A stretch of DNA of 64,000 nt from Margaritispora aquatica (taxonomy: Eukaryota; Ascomycota; Leotiomycetes; Helotiales; Discinellaceae). The translations under genes and the position numbers were made by a program. The stretch is from NCBI GenBank assembly GCA_007644065.1, contig VJWN01000006.1, positions 1,240,001-1,304,000 on the forward strand, given 5' to 3'. The notes under the pieces were generated by a model, which saw only the letters and a program-made list of their open reading frames with translations, ran no database searches and had not been told where the DNA came from. This document shows, piece by piece, positions 23,144-35,513 of the stretch (the first letter of the stretch is position 1; each line of letters starts with the position of its first letter).

Positions 23144-26100
23144 ATGGCGCGCCCTTCAAAAGCCCAGCATTCACCTGCTGTGGTAGCAAAACCCCCGCCC
23201 AAGTCAATTCTCAAAAAGACAGATGACTATACATCTGAGGGTGTGGTTGACCATGACATCTTCCTGCTCCCTGGTACAGACTACCAGGTTATGATTGTGA
23301 TGACAGTTCTGGCAGCAGTTGTCAGGCTATTCAGGATATACCAGCCAAGCAGTGTCGTATTCGATGAGGTTCAGTAAGTGAAGTTCTGCGAGGCTGTTCT
23401 GACAATTGCTGATCTGGTTTACAGCTTCGGTGGATTTGCATCCAAGTACATCAAGGGGAAATTCTTTATGGATGTTCACCCTCCTCTGGCCAAATTACTC
23501 ATTACCCTCGCTGGATGGTTAGCTGGATTCGATGGAGAGTTTGATTTCAAAGATATCGGAAAGGACTACGTCGAGCCAGGTGTCCCATATGTTGCTATGA
23601 GGCTCTTGCCAGCCATTTGCGGTATCCTTCTAGTGCCTACAATGTTCTTAACATTGAAGGCCATGGGGTGCAAGACCATGACTGCGGCTATGGGCGCTGG
23701 TTTAATTGTTTTTGGTAAAAGCTCTGCTACCTCAGAAGTCGGTCATTTGCTTACATTTTGCAGAGAATGGCCTCCTTACTCAAGCTCGATTGATCCTCCT
23801 CGATTCCCCCCTTATGATTATGACGGCGTTTACTGGATTGGCATTTGCATCTTTTACAAACCAACACGAACAAGGGCCCTCCAAGGCATTCCAACCAACA
23901 TGGTGGTTTTGGCTAGCAATGACTGGACTCGGACTTGGAGCAACTGTTAGTATGAAATGGGTCGGACTCTTTACGATTGCCTGGGTTGGAAGCTTGACAG
24001 TTCTTCAATTGTGGGTTCTCTTAGGAGATGTTAAGACGGTGACCCCTGTAAGTTTTCCTTAGATATCCCTGATGAAGATCCTATTAACAAGAATAGCGCC
24101 TTTTCACGAAGCACTTAGTTTCCCGTATTTTCTGTCTCATTGTTATCCCTGTAACCTTCTATATGGCTATGTTCGGCATCCACTTCCTCTGCTTGGTAAA
24201 TCCTGGAGATGGAGATGGATTCATGAGCTCTGAGTTCCAGGCTACATTGAACTCCAAGGCTATGCAAGACGTTCCTGTGGACGTAGCTTTTGGCAGCCGT
24301 GTTAGTATCAGACATCATAATACTCAAGGTGGATATTTGCACTCTCACAACCTAATGTACCCCACCGGAAGCAAGCAACAACAGATCACCCTTTACCCAC
24401 ACAAGGATGAGAACAACGTTTGGCTCCTCGAGAACATGACCCAGCCTCTCGATATCCATGGAGAGCCCGTCAACGGATCCCTCGCTTGGGATGCTACGAG
24501 CCCACCTGACTTCATTAAGGACGGAGATACTCTTAAGCTTTACCACATCACCACTAACCGTCGTCTCCATTCGCACGATGTTCGCCCTCCTGTCACTGAG
24601 GCTGAATGGCAAAACGAGGTGTCCGCTTATGGCTATGAAGGATTCGAGGGTGATGCCAATGACTACTTCAAGGTTGAGATCATCAAGAAAATGTCCGACG
24701 GAGTGGAAGCTAAGACACGTCTTCGCACCATCCAAACTAAGTTCCGACTTGTTCATGTTATGACTGGCTGTGTTCTGTTTTCACACAAGGTCAAGCTTCC
24801 CGACTGGGCTTCTGAGCAACAAGAAGTTACTTGCGCAAAGGGTGGAACTCTTCCTAACAGTGTTTGGTATGTTGAGCAGAACGAGCATCCTCAACTTGGT
24901 GAAGGTGCTGAGAAGGTCAACTACCGAAACCCAGGTTTCTTCGGCAAGTTCTGGGAGCTACAAAAGGTCATGTGGAACACCAATGCCGGTCTTGTTGAGT
25001 CCCACGCATGGGATTCTCGCCCTCCTTCCTGGCCAATTCTAAGCCGTGGAATCAATTTCTGGGGCAAGGACAATCGTCAAATCTACCTGATCGGTAACCC
25101 TCTCATCTGGTGGTCGTCAACTCTCGCTGTTGCCATCTATGTGATTTTCAAGGGCTTGGCTGTTCTCAGATGGCAACGCGGCTTCAAGGACTACAACAAC
25201 GCCATCTTCAAGAGATTTGATTATGAGGTTGGAACAATGGTTCTTGCATGGGCTTTCCACTACTTCCCATTCTACCTGATGCAACGTCAATTGTTCTTGC
25301 ACCACTACTTCCCAGCACTCTACTTCGCCGTCATTTCTCTCTGCCAGACTTACGATTACATAACTTCTCGTATCCCCGGTATTGGTCTTCGTGAGAATCC
25401 TTTGGTTGGTCGCCTTGGAGCTATGATCTTCTTGACGCTCAGCATGGTCGTTTTTGCTCTCTATTCTCCTCTTGCATATGGTAACCAGTGGACACAATCA
25501 GCTTGCAACAAGGTCAAGCTCTTCAACTCTTGGGATTGGGACTGTAACACTTTCCACACTGATGTAAATAAATCCTTCTCCCAAACATTGAGTGACATGG
25601 CTGACTTCTAGCAGTACTCACAATATTCCTCCATCCCAATTAGCGCTAACGCGGATGTACACAAGACCGATTCCCCATCGGTCCCAACTGACGCACCAAT
25701 CCCACCTCCTCAAGCAGCTGCTGGTCAACAGCAGTTTATCGCTGAGGAACGTGCTGGTATGTCTGAGGCTCCATATGTACCCGAAGTATCCCCACCACCT
25801 CTCGCACCCGGACAGAGTATTCTTTCCCGTGAGGAGAAGGTCGAGTACCGTGATCAAGACGGCAAGCTTTTGGATGAAGAGCAGGTCAAGGCTCTGGAAG
25901 GCAAGGTCAGCTTCAAGACTCGATATGAAACCCGCACTCGTCTGGTCGACGCCCAAGGAAACGAGATCAACCCACCCGCTGAAGAGCCAGTTGCTGTTGC
26001 ACCTCCTCATCCAGATGTCGAGGGTGTCGACTCATCAACTGTTGCAAAGGCAGAGCCAGAGCAACAGGACGCACCAGCGGTTCAGCCCGAGGTGCAGGCT

Positions 26101-26187
26101 GATGAGAGCAAGGAAGAGAGCATCGCGAAGTCCGATGCAAGCGCCGCAAAGCCAGCGAGCGAGGGCAATGAGGCCACAGCATCATAA
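23144..26187 (+). CDS. PMT1: Dolichyl-phosphate-mannose:protein O-mannosyltransferase, PMT1 subfamily (948 aa)
   Basis: A GT39 ER membrane enzyme that moves mannose from dolichyl-phosphate-mannose to Ser/Thr of secretory proteins. Exons are 23144-23373, 23425-23714, 23764-24047, 24097-25563 and 25612-26187; the introns are 48-51 nt. Splicing restores the catalytic FDEVHFGGFASKYIKGKFF loop (His codon split by intron 1) and the FENGLLTQARLILLDSP segment. MIR repeats occupy about residues 328-558 (VSIRHHNTQGGYLHSH, TLKLYHITTNRRLHSHD). A C-terminal membrane block follows (HYFPFYLMQRQLFLHHYFPA). A long acidic/Pro-rich cytosolic tail carries EEKVEYRDQDGKLLDEEQVK, which I associate with fungal Pmt1 rather than Pmt2 or Pmt4. 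Pmt1 normally works as a heterodimer with Pmt2. No damage seen. Confidence 0.93.
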
Positions 26188-27715
26188 AATATTTCATTTG
26201 TTTGGAAGGGACTTGCTGGCGAAATGAGGAAAGGAAATGACTGGGCTTTAGGCAGTGATTATTTGTATAACTAGGATGACGAAAATCTCATCAATATAAC
26301 GACTAGTGCTACAGATTCCATTTTGATGCCTGGGATTTCCCTCGTTCCGAACCTAAAATAGCTTAGTACAATTGCTTCTACTCCTTGCAGTTCTTAAATG
26401 CCATTCCTCAACTTTTGCAAGGCACGAATCCCATCAAAAGACAAGCTTTATTGATTATATATCGAAAGTGTACTCGATTCTAATGGTGCGTAAACGGCAT
26501 TTTCAACCTCTTTTTGACACATCGTCAAAACGTATTGCGTTCCCATAGCTTGACAAGGCTTCGGTTGTACAATTTTGGTCGGTCAAATATCTCGCGGACT
26601 TGCAGGTCAGCAGGAATCTCTTAACCCGTTGCCCCTGTCTACAAATTTCCTCGGACTGATTATCTCAATTTCGTTAAAATCCAGCAAACTGCTGAACACA
26701 TGAGACGAGCACGAGCGGTTTGTCACATACCGAAATGAGTTTGGGGAACTTTCGGAAGCAAGTGTTGAGGCAAAATGGCAAGATAGATAGTACTAAACTC
26801 AAATTTAGTCAGTAATTCCAAGTATATAGCCGCTATTTCTTGCTACCTATTGAAAATGCAATTACATATGCTAGCTTGTATTTGCGAGGGTAGAGGAACA
26901 GTTGACTCAGATGTGTCTGTCTGCCGACCTACACATCCAAAGAGAATTTGCAAAAGTAGAATCACGCTCATCAAGTTCTTAACGGGTGCTAAGAGTGAGC
27001 AAATGCAAAGACAGTAAGGTATTCTCTGATGAAACAGGTCGGCCACGACGCAACAACGCCGTTCCGTTTGCACATATTGTTCGGACGACGTCAAGTCAGA
27101 CCTGCCGGCTATAGAGTAAACTACACTTCTAGCAGCTGAAAAGGCGGGCTGGGATAAATTAGTCAGAGGTAATAAGGTATGGTGTCTGGGTTTGGTAGGA
27201 ACAGTAAAAGTTCGAGTGCATTTGTAAGTGTATGAGGAAGTCGCCATGCAGAAGGAAAGTGTCTCTTTAATACACAAATATCATGGTATCAATCACTCAA
27301 TCACTCATTCTAAAACCTCACTATAAATCTTTTCATTAATGCATCTTAAGATTACCTACCATCCTGATTCCCAGACCAATCCTTCTTCAAGAAATAATAT
27401 GAGTTCTGGTGTTGAACTACAGTGAACCATCAGAAGTACCTGGCTGTTACGCTCTGCAATGTCCTCATGGCTGATGCAGACTGGGTCATTGCATCAGCGA
27501 AATGTGCAGGTTAGTCATCACCGATAGGAAATATATGCTTCGAGTCGCTCGAGGAACCGTTGGGGAACCTCGTAGTAGTAGTACACTTTCTATACAAAAA
27601 AGCCTTGCAAAAATTAGACACAGTCCCTTATGCTTGGGTGCGCTTCCAGCTTTCCAAACTCCTGTAACGCTATGCTGAGTATCAATAGGATTGTCTGATG
27701 CCATTAAAAGATTTG
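26188..27715. other. Intergenic, convergent region between PMT1 and kinase
   Basis: No supported gene. The longest ORF (144 residues, minus, 26843-27277) has no recognisable features. Both flanking genes end into this stretch. Confidence 0.5.
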
Positions 27716-29070
27716 CTAATCAGACGATTTCAGCCACGGATCATCAAGAAGCTGTTTTGCAGTCTTCCGATCCTCAGGCCTCCATTGTAACATGCTTCTC
27801 ACAAATCTTAGGAACTCTTGTTTGTCCTCTCCAGTCAGATTCTCCTCTGAGTTGCTTAAACTTGTGTCCTTTGGTATTGGGATAGTAGCTATCCAATTTC
27901 CTAGAGGTCAGGACAATTAGCTTCGAGGACAGAACTGAAGATGAGTAGGTCCTTTTACCTTCCTCGTCAAAGGACTCTTTACTCCTAGACCCTCGCTCTA
28001 ATAGATCTAGCGGTGGTGGTCCCAGCAGTCCAACCACTTCTGCCAGATGGGCTCGAGTTTTATAGCCGCTACCGTCTGGATCGTTTCCATAAAACAGGTG
28101 CTTATCCTCAAAGAGGTCCCAAATCTGCATGCATAATCAGATTCCGATCTATTCGAGCACAGAAATCAACCGACCATAGCACCGACGTTCCATATGTCGG
28201 CTGGATAACTCCACTCCGTCTTCAGCATCACTTCCGGACACCGATAAACGTTCGGTTGGGCGTCGTGAGTCATCTTCTCATCTCCGCGAACGGCCGAACC
28301 GAAATCACTGAGTACCACAAGCCCATACTTCTTAGGTAGATCAAAACAACGAGACCTATAGACTGACACCCCGTCGACGATTTTTCGTGGCGAGGGAGAT
28401 TCTAACTCAGCGCTGACGAACGAGTGTAAAATGTCTTGATCATCAATTTCTATAAGAATGTTGTCCGCTTTGATGTCTTTAACGGCATTAGTATAGCAAA
28501 GTTTCAGACCTTAGAAGAAACCCACCAGTATGGACAAGTTTACATTCTGAATGCAGATAATCCAATGCAAGCAATACTTGAGATAGACCCGCTCTCAATA
28601 GCACTTTAGTGAACCGGTGCGTCGGATTGCGGTTGAGCAGATCTCTAAAACTATCCCACATGGGCTTCTGGACAAGGCATTTGTGGTCACCACCTTGTCG
28701 AGGTATAGTAAAAACGTCAAGCGCTGTCCTAACGTGCTTACGTCCAAGGTGGGAAGCGTTCCCGGCGCTGAGCGACTTGTAGATATTTAATTCTTCGGGA
28801 TCAACGCCTTCTCTAGTAAAGACTTTGAGTGTAGCATATGAATGAAGTCTACATTCATTAGCGTCCTCAATTCTCAGAGAGTATAGGTAGACACATCTTA
28901 CTGTAGGTCACGCCAAATCCGAGCTTCCCAATAACTTGATATTTGGAGGCAAAGACATCCCCAATGTTGACAGGGTAATATATGCCCTTCTTAAAGTCGT
29001 CGAATTTCTCCTCCTCCAAGAAAATATTCTGGTTCACGACTTCGTATCCAGCAGTACGGAATCGCAGTAC
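27716..29070 (-). CDS. SRPK-like protein kinase with abnormal N-lobe, 5' end unresolved
   Basis: Exons are 28895-29070, 28526-28848, 28175-28476, 27959-28124 and 27716-27900; the last four junctions conserve frame and motifs. It shows RFRTAGYEVV, KLGFGVT (Gly loop), TLKVFTRE (lysine), LDYLHSECKLVHTDIKADN (HTD catalytic loop), VVLSDFGSAVRGD, HDAQPNVYRCPEVMLKTEWS, WSYPADIWNVGA and a C-terminal QWRPEDRKTAKQLLDDPWLK. This is the fungal SRPK-type family expanded in Pezizomycotina. Two oddities: after GFGVT the usual STVWLARDL strand is missing, and the best donor (GTAAGA) gives a frameshift while a weak one (GTGTCT, 28894) restores frame. Upstream of 29070 a stop (TAG) lies in frame, so the start must come from another exon; ATGTCG at 29214-29219 would give MS-VLRFR. 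The donor at 28174 (GTCGGT) is also weak. It may be functional with a short deletion or a recent pseudogene. Confidence 0.7.
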
Positions 29071-29249
29071 CTAGGTAATGTCTTGGCAGAATGCGGCCGC
29101 GTTAAGCAAGCCACACGCCACACCTACGTCACCAACTACTAGCTACCAGCTTCCAAACTCAAGGCTTGACCAAGTCAACAACAAGCAAACTTGAAGCAGT
29201 CCTTCATTGCTACCGACATCTAAGGTGCTGAAAAATCCCGAATTCTCTT

Positions 29250-29285
29250 CTCTCTCAATCTCAATCTCAATCTCAATCTCAATAC
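29250..29285. repeat. TCAATC hexamer repeat in a 5' leader
   Basis: About five tandem tcaatc units, about 30 bp upstream of the start at 29314, probably within the transcribed leader of that gene. Confidence 0.85.
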
Positions 29286-29313
29286 AAATCAATTTTCAAG
29301 AACAACCGCAATC

Positions 29314-30533
29314 ATGTCCGACGTCCAAAGCACCAAAACAACCAAAACTAAGAGCGCAATGGACAATGTTGGAGCAAGGGCAAAGGAGATCGCGTGAGTT
29401 ATTTCAAGTTTCGTCGGAGAGAGTTCGATTAACGTGGAGTAGAAAGGAGGACTTTGCAAAGGCCACTGAACTTGCATCTTCAGCAGCAAAATCCGGAGCT
29501 TATTTGTATCCCATTAAGGTGAGATTTATCTTCTCATTGTGCTTGAATATGGCTGACATGTGAAGGGTATTTTCTACTTTCTAAGCCACCGAGAGCTATG
29601 GAAACCACTGTTGTCGAAGCTTGTCCCTACAATGGGTCTCTCCCTTGGAGTTGTCATCTTTATGTTTGTCTTCGCATACCTCCCGCAACTCGCTGTTCTC
29701 GTGTTCGTCAACGGACCACTCGCTGCATTCACCACTATTCTTCTCACCTTGAGTGAAAGTTCTACTTTGATCAACGTTATATCAAGAACTTTTCTCTTGC
29801 AGGATGCCCTTCTTGATACGTTCGATGGAGTTATGGTGGCCAAGAGACAGACAGGAATTCTAGCAGAGGGTCGTCAACTCAAGTCCGGTAATTTCAATGA
29901 TCCAATGGCCAAGCTGGGTAAGCTCGTGAAATCTCCATTTCAGAAGTATACACCAACGGCGATTATTCGCTATGTCATGTACCTACCATTGAACTTTATC
30001 CCTGTGGTTGGAACTGTCATCTTTGTCCTTCTCCAGGGCCGCAATCGTGGTCACAGTGTTCACGATCGTGTAAGTAGTCTACATCCCGTGCCTCTCCTCC
30101 CAGTTTTCTAACTACAGTAGTACTTCCAATTGAAGAAGTGGGGTCCTAAGGAGAAGCAAGAGTGGTTGAAGGAGAATACCGCACCATATACAGCGTAAGT
30201 CAATTTCAGTTTGGCCATCAGTTGCTTGTGACACTTGTGCACAAAGCTGTCAAAAATTCTCCTTAGCCTACATTACAATTACATAGAAATATGTAGCTAA
30301 CTTGATTAGATTCGGAACCGTTGCAACTCTCCTTGAATTAATTCCGTTTGCTTCTATCTTCTTTACCTTCAGTAACACTGGTAAGCTGTCAAACTTCTTG
30401 TGATCATCAACATGCGATTAACCAGTCAATAGTCGGTGCCGCTCTTTGGGCCGCAGATATTGAGTCAAACAACACTACTATGACCGAGATGTCCAACCCA
30501 AAGCCAAAGAATGGTGCGAAGAAGGAGCTGTAG
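29314..30533 (+). CDS. EI24/Rrt8-like polytopic membrane protein (301 aa)
   Basis: Six exons: 29314-29393, 29443-29518, 29566-30069, 30121-30194, 30310-30380 and 30433-30533, total 302 codons with stop. The first splice uses TAG at 29440-29442 to give AKEIAKEDFAKATELASSAA. The hydrophilic N-terminus is followed by helices around GLSLGVVIFMFVFAYLPQLA and VLVFVNGPLAAFTTILLTLS. Next comes a loop with QDALLDTFDGVMVAKRQTG, then LPLNFIPVVGTVIFVLLQGR and FGTVATLLELIPFASIFFTF. This order matches the EI24/Rrt8-Lds1-Lds2 group, linked in yeast to lipid droplets and the outer spore wall. The biochemical role is not settled. The start lies about 95 bp from the possible kinase start on the other strand, so the two may share a promoter. 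Confidence 0.85.
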
Positions 30534-32196
30534 AGTGTATGCATCCTCCCGAGTTTGGCTTGAATTGTGCAGCCGTCTGATCGGCAGTTGTCGCACATCC
30601 CGCCTCGAAGTGCCTTCCCGGTTTCTCGAGTGCATGTAGCCGCACTTAAGGGTGATTATCAACCTCAGATAGAGTGGGACTAAACTCCTTCTCATTCTGT
30701 TTGTTACTATAGGGTTATCGGCATAGCGTTGGTAGTGGGATGGATTATCTTATGATGTTAATGAAACGTATACTTCAAACTTAGAGCGCCAAATTCCTTC
30801 GACAAAATTGGTTTTTTTTCTTTTTCTTTTAATAATCTGTCAAAACAACGGATATTTTCTTTATGCTCTTGAGAAATCGGCCAAGATGCTGTACCTCGAT
30901 GATGTACCTCGATGATGCAAGGCTACAACATCAATCCTAAGTCTTTCCGCCGCATACAGCTCATGCATAGTTGCATATGCTCTCCAGACTTCACAATGCA
31001 AACAAGAAAGCATTAGGCCGTTATCCGACTCGGGCTCCATCAAGTGGTAACAGCATTCCGTACAAACGCAACTTTTTTTTGCATCCTCACCCAATCACGA
31101 GATTCAAACCCACATATTCAAACATATTCCTCTCCACAATCCCAGCCGCCATCCACAGTCAACAGTGCAGCTATAGCCATGCAGTGAGATGTGCCTCCAC
31201 AGCTGTCAAGGTGCATATATGCAACATGGCTGCTGAAGGGTACCACTACATCGGCCATACATCTTTCTTTGCATCTGGACTGAAACCTTTAGTACATTAA
31301 GTTGCCTTTCAATGAATTTTGCCTCCTGGAGCTGCAGGCTTATGCAGTCTTTGATCCCAGCGATTTAGTGAATTTTCCTGCAAGAACACTGCGAGAAATC
31401 TCAGAAACGGACGGAGCATTGCATGCTAGCTGGTATGGTTTCTGCTTTGTGAAGATTGACGGTCTGCATGCTGCCTTTGAGATGCACCGCCTGGTGGAAC
31501 TCCAACGAAAAATTCAGAGATAAATGGGATGATTCTGGATTTCGAAGACTAAGGTGAGGTGTCGAATAAAGAATTTTCCGTTTGAATTCGTTTGAGTGAA
31601 GGAAATGGAGCTTTTCCCCATGCCAGAAGGCAAAGCTCGCGTGCTGCTGTTGTTGTTCTTGAAATTAAACTAGGCTCGTTTGATAACGAGGTGACGGTTG
31701 TAGATTTTTCACTAGACGAGGAGGGTATGCTATCCTCATAAGGTCATGTTTTAGATTTAGGTTGAGTACTTGAAGCGAAGTGCCGTGGTTGAGAATACCG
31801 ATAATGCCTTTCCTCAATAGAGGTAGAAGACTCGGCTAATTGCTTCTCAATCCACGGGAGGATACTACCAGCAACCAGACTGCATATTCAATCTCCTTCA
31901 AGATCCACATTCGTATTTTGTGATATTTCAACCAAGATGCCCTCCTTGCCGTAGCTCTCAAGCAGAGCTCCTCAACAGCACCAAGCGAAGCTTCAGTCTT
32001 CGATCTGTGTAGCACTTCATTCTCTTGAAGTTTGGCGAATTCACTGGAATAGGAGCAACAGCACGCTTTCGTTCTTTGATCAACATTAATCAACAGCGAA
32101 TCTAAATACTCGTACGTGTTTCTTTTACTACGACTTGCCCTGTAAATTTCTCTTCCTCCACAGATATTTCACTGACTTGTAGTTGTGCAGATTACA
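30534..32196. other. Intergenic, about 1.7 kb, no supported gene
   Basis: Short ORFs only. A small duplication (gatgtacctcgatgat) occurs near 30886-30916. The right end is the promoter and leader of the secreted repeat protein. Confidence 0.5.
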
Positions 32197-35100
32197 ATGA
32201 TATTTCAAGCCCTCAATAACGGTCTAGTCGTGTCGTGCCTACTATTAGTCGTTCAAGCACGTCCAGGATGGCTTAAAAGACAAGAGGGAGCCCCAGCTCA
32301 AGTTGTTGGTCCCCGCGATTATAGTGTTTATTCCACACCGACAGCTGGTTATGGATATACCTATGGTGGCTACGGTCCTGCCCCAACTGCTTCTTCCTCA
32401 TCCACGCCTGAAAGTACAGACACAAGCTCAGATACTTTAAAGAAATCCAGCTCGTCAATTCCAATTTACATTGGTACGTTTCTTTGCAAAATATTCTTTA
32501 GCCCAGAATTGACCCCGTGCTTTCAGTGCCCACAGAGTCGTCACCAGCAAGCGAATCCACAATCCTTCCATCTACCACTTCTCAAGACAACACCTCCACA
32601 CAAGTCGGACAAACCACTTCGAGTGCCATTGGTATTTTTACATCACTATCAAGTTCTTCCGCTCCAATCGCATACTATACCGAGCCGGCTCTTAGTGAAA
32701 CTTCTAGCAGTCTTGTTGAAAGTGCCAATTCGCTTAGCACATCAACAACTGCGATCGATTATGAGACCTCTTCAACCGCTGAAGAGACGACTTCGAGCGC
32801 CATTGGGATTTTCACATCAGTTTCGAACTCTCCGTTGACTCCTGTGTATTATACTTCTCCATCCTTGGGCGAAACAACATCCAGCGCAGCAGGAGATGTT
32901 ACCTCGCTAAGCAAGTCAATTTCAACAAGCCATGAGACTTCCTCGGCCACAGGAGAGACAGCATCCAGCACTACTCCACTGCCCAGCACGTCAAACCCAC
33001 CCGGGTACAACTCATACCCAAATAATGAACAAACAGCCTCCATCACAGCTACGATCTCGTCTTCTCCTAGCTATTCAGGGTTTGTTTCAAAGTCTTCGCC
33101 TACAGTTCCATTGGTATGCCACAAGAATAATTGTCTTCGACAAATGATCCACACCTCAACTCTCGCTGCTTCTTTCTGTGCCACATACACGGCGACCATC
33201 AATACTGCGACGACAGGCCTCCCAGCGTATGTTTCAATGTGTAAGGGCTCTCCGTCAACGATTTCTGCCGCTTGCTCTTGTCTCGGACAACTTGTACCAA
33301 CACAGGGAGGTAGCACTACCACATCGGAGATCAGCGGTGGAACCACAGTAACGCTTCCAATTTCGTTCAGCATAGTTCCGTCAGCTCCCTCATCTGTTAT
33401 ATTTCCTGCATCATCTGAACCACCGAACTACCCGAGCTCGTCATCGGCCACAGGATTGTCTGGAAGTGGTATACACTCGGCATCAACATCCAATTTCTAC
33501 TCTCAAGTAACATTCACTCCGCCATATCCTACTAGTGCCATAACTTTACATACGGTATCAAACACAACAGTATACTTGCCAACGGGATCAGGAGTCACCA
33601 CATCGTCAGCAATTGGCATCGCAATCTCAAGTGCTAATCCAAGCTACTATGTATCGACATCTTCGGCACCGTATCCTATTTCGAATGCATCAACCTACGT
33701 ATCTGGTACCGGCACTGGCTATCCTGGACACTCGACACCAGCTGTTTCCTCGTCAGTCAGCCCAAATTCAACAATGACCCAATATACTGCCAGTTCAAAC
33801 TCGTTCACTACCACTGTCCCAGAAACAGCTTCAATCACGTACATTACATCTGTAATTACAGTGACAATTCCTCACTCGATTGAGACAACGGTGGGAATTC
33901 CAACTAGTGTGATCTCATCCGATATTATCACTTCTAGCGTGGACGGTGTTGTCTCATTCTCGAGTCTTCCGCCGTATCCCATCCACAACACAACTTTGCT
34001 GTCAATTGGCACCGGCTACTCGAACGTTTCCGGTGGAGTGTCTTCTACTTCCACCAAGAAAGTTCCAACCATCGTCACATATTCACATGGACCTTCAAGC
34101 TCGACTTTCTCTGAAGTGATCACATCTAGTGTGGAAGGAATTGTATCATCTGTCAGCTCAGCTCCATACCCAATGTATAACACGAGTTCCTCGCCAATAG
34201 GCACAGGATCTTCGACCGTTTCTGGTGGATTGCCTCCCACATCCATTGAGCCAAGCCCAACCATCATGACTTATCCCCATGAACCAACAAACTCGCTTAG
34301 CACTTCTCTGGGCACTGGCGTCTCATCAAGTGCTTACAGTGCTACCTCAGCACCATATCAGATGCTCAACTCTTCAATCGTGTACACGCAGACAAGCACG
34401 ATTTCGTTCTCGTTCCCAAATACAGCTGCAACGACAACATCATCTGCACTCGGAATTTACACTAGCCAGCCTTTAGCCAACACATCTTCGAGCATTCCAT
34501 CTTCAGGATACAACACAAGCTCAGTCATGGGATCAACTTACACACTTCCTGTCATCACCACCATCTACTCATCAATCGAAAGCCAAAGCCCAAGCATAGG
34601 AATCACGACAAGCTCTGCCATCGGAATCTTTAGCTCCAGCTCAGCTCCTTACGCCTTCACCTCAAATTCTACACTTCCGGCTGGACCGACTGGCACTTAC
34701 AGCTCAACGTACATAGCCGGCACCGCAATATCAACCAGCAGATCCCAGACGAGTCCAGTGTCTCCCAGCTCAGCTAGTACGGCTGCACCAAGTATCTATG
34801 TCTACCCGAGCTACATATCTAGCTTACTGCCGTCAATGAGCTACCCAGCTTCGAATGCGATAATCTCGTATAGCCCTACTGGAACTGCTGCCTCGGTCAC
34901 ATCGTCTTTCATACTGGGATTTACGACTTCCTCTGCAATTGGAATCACGGGACCTTCTCCAACACATTCTGATAGTGCTACCTTGAGCAGTGCGGTTCTA
35001 ACTACAACCTCACTGGCACTTCCGTATGGTACTGGAGTTTTTCAAGTCTCGTCAACCTCCGGAAGCCTGCAAACATCAAGCTATGGTAAGTTCCTCTTCT

Positions 35101-35513
35101 TATTCTCTCAATCATAGACATCCTCGCTAATATTTGCCACAGATACTCCCATTCCGACAACCACCAGCATCCCATCCACATTCATCACACACACCACTTA
35201 CCCCTCCATCGCCCACAGCAACACCGACACAGGACTCGTATCAAGCAACATCTCCGTCACCTCTTTTGCCCTGTCAACTTCCTCATCCTCATCACCATCC
35301 TCGATCATCATCACATCCACAGACTCAGGCATCGCAACATCTCTCTCAACCCTACCATCCCCTTCCCCATCCCCATCCGACTCCACAATGTCAACTTCCT
35401 CCGCTCCACCCGCATCCAACCCTCCCACTGCACCGATCTCGACAACTACTCCCCCGCCATATTATTATAGCTACGGACCTCGTCGTGCTAGACGCGTATT
35501 TGGTCTGGTCTGA
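32197..35513 (+). CDS. Secreted Ser/Thr-rich repeat protein with Cys module (1068 aa)
   Basis: Exons are 32197-32473, 32527-35085 and 35143-35513; the introns are 53 and 57 nt. A signal peptide is clear (MIFQALNNGLVVSCLLLVVQ, then ARPGWLKR); LKR could be a Kex2 site. The rest is mostly Ser, Thr, Pro and Tyr. A motif like TTSSAIGIFTS, often followed by SAPYPxYNTS, recurs about nine times (from residue about 121 to the end). Two neighbouring copies are a 64-residue tandem duplication (33927-34310). A six-Cys module at about 285-346 (CHKNNCLRQM, ASFCATYT, YVSMCKG, ISAACSCL) resembles modules in other fungal extracellular proteins. The end (PYYYSYGPRRARRVFGLV) lacks a GPI signal. It is probably heavily O-mannosylated and wall-associated or released; exact function unknown. 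Confidence 0.82.
33927..34310 (+). repeat. 192-bp in-frame tandem duplication inside the Ser/Thr-rich gene
   Basis: Two consecutive 64-residue units beginning ITSSVDGVVS and ITSSVEGIVS. Each continues with PYPxxNT, IGTGxSxVSGG and a PTIxTYxHxP ending. The DNA has diverged but the spacing is exact, so the duplication is old. Confidence 0.85.

Noticed and set aside
26843..27277. 144-residue minus-strand ORF
   Set aside because: No recognisable pattern; lies in a convergent intergenic region.
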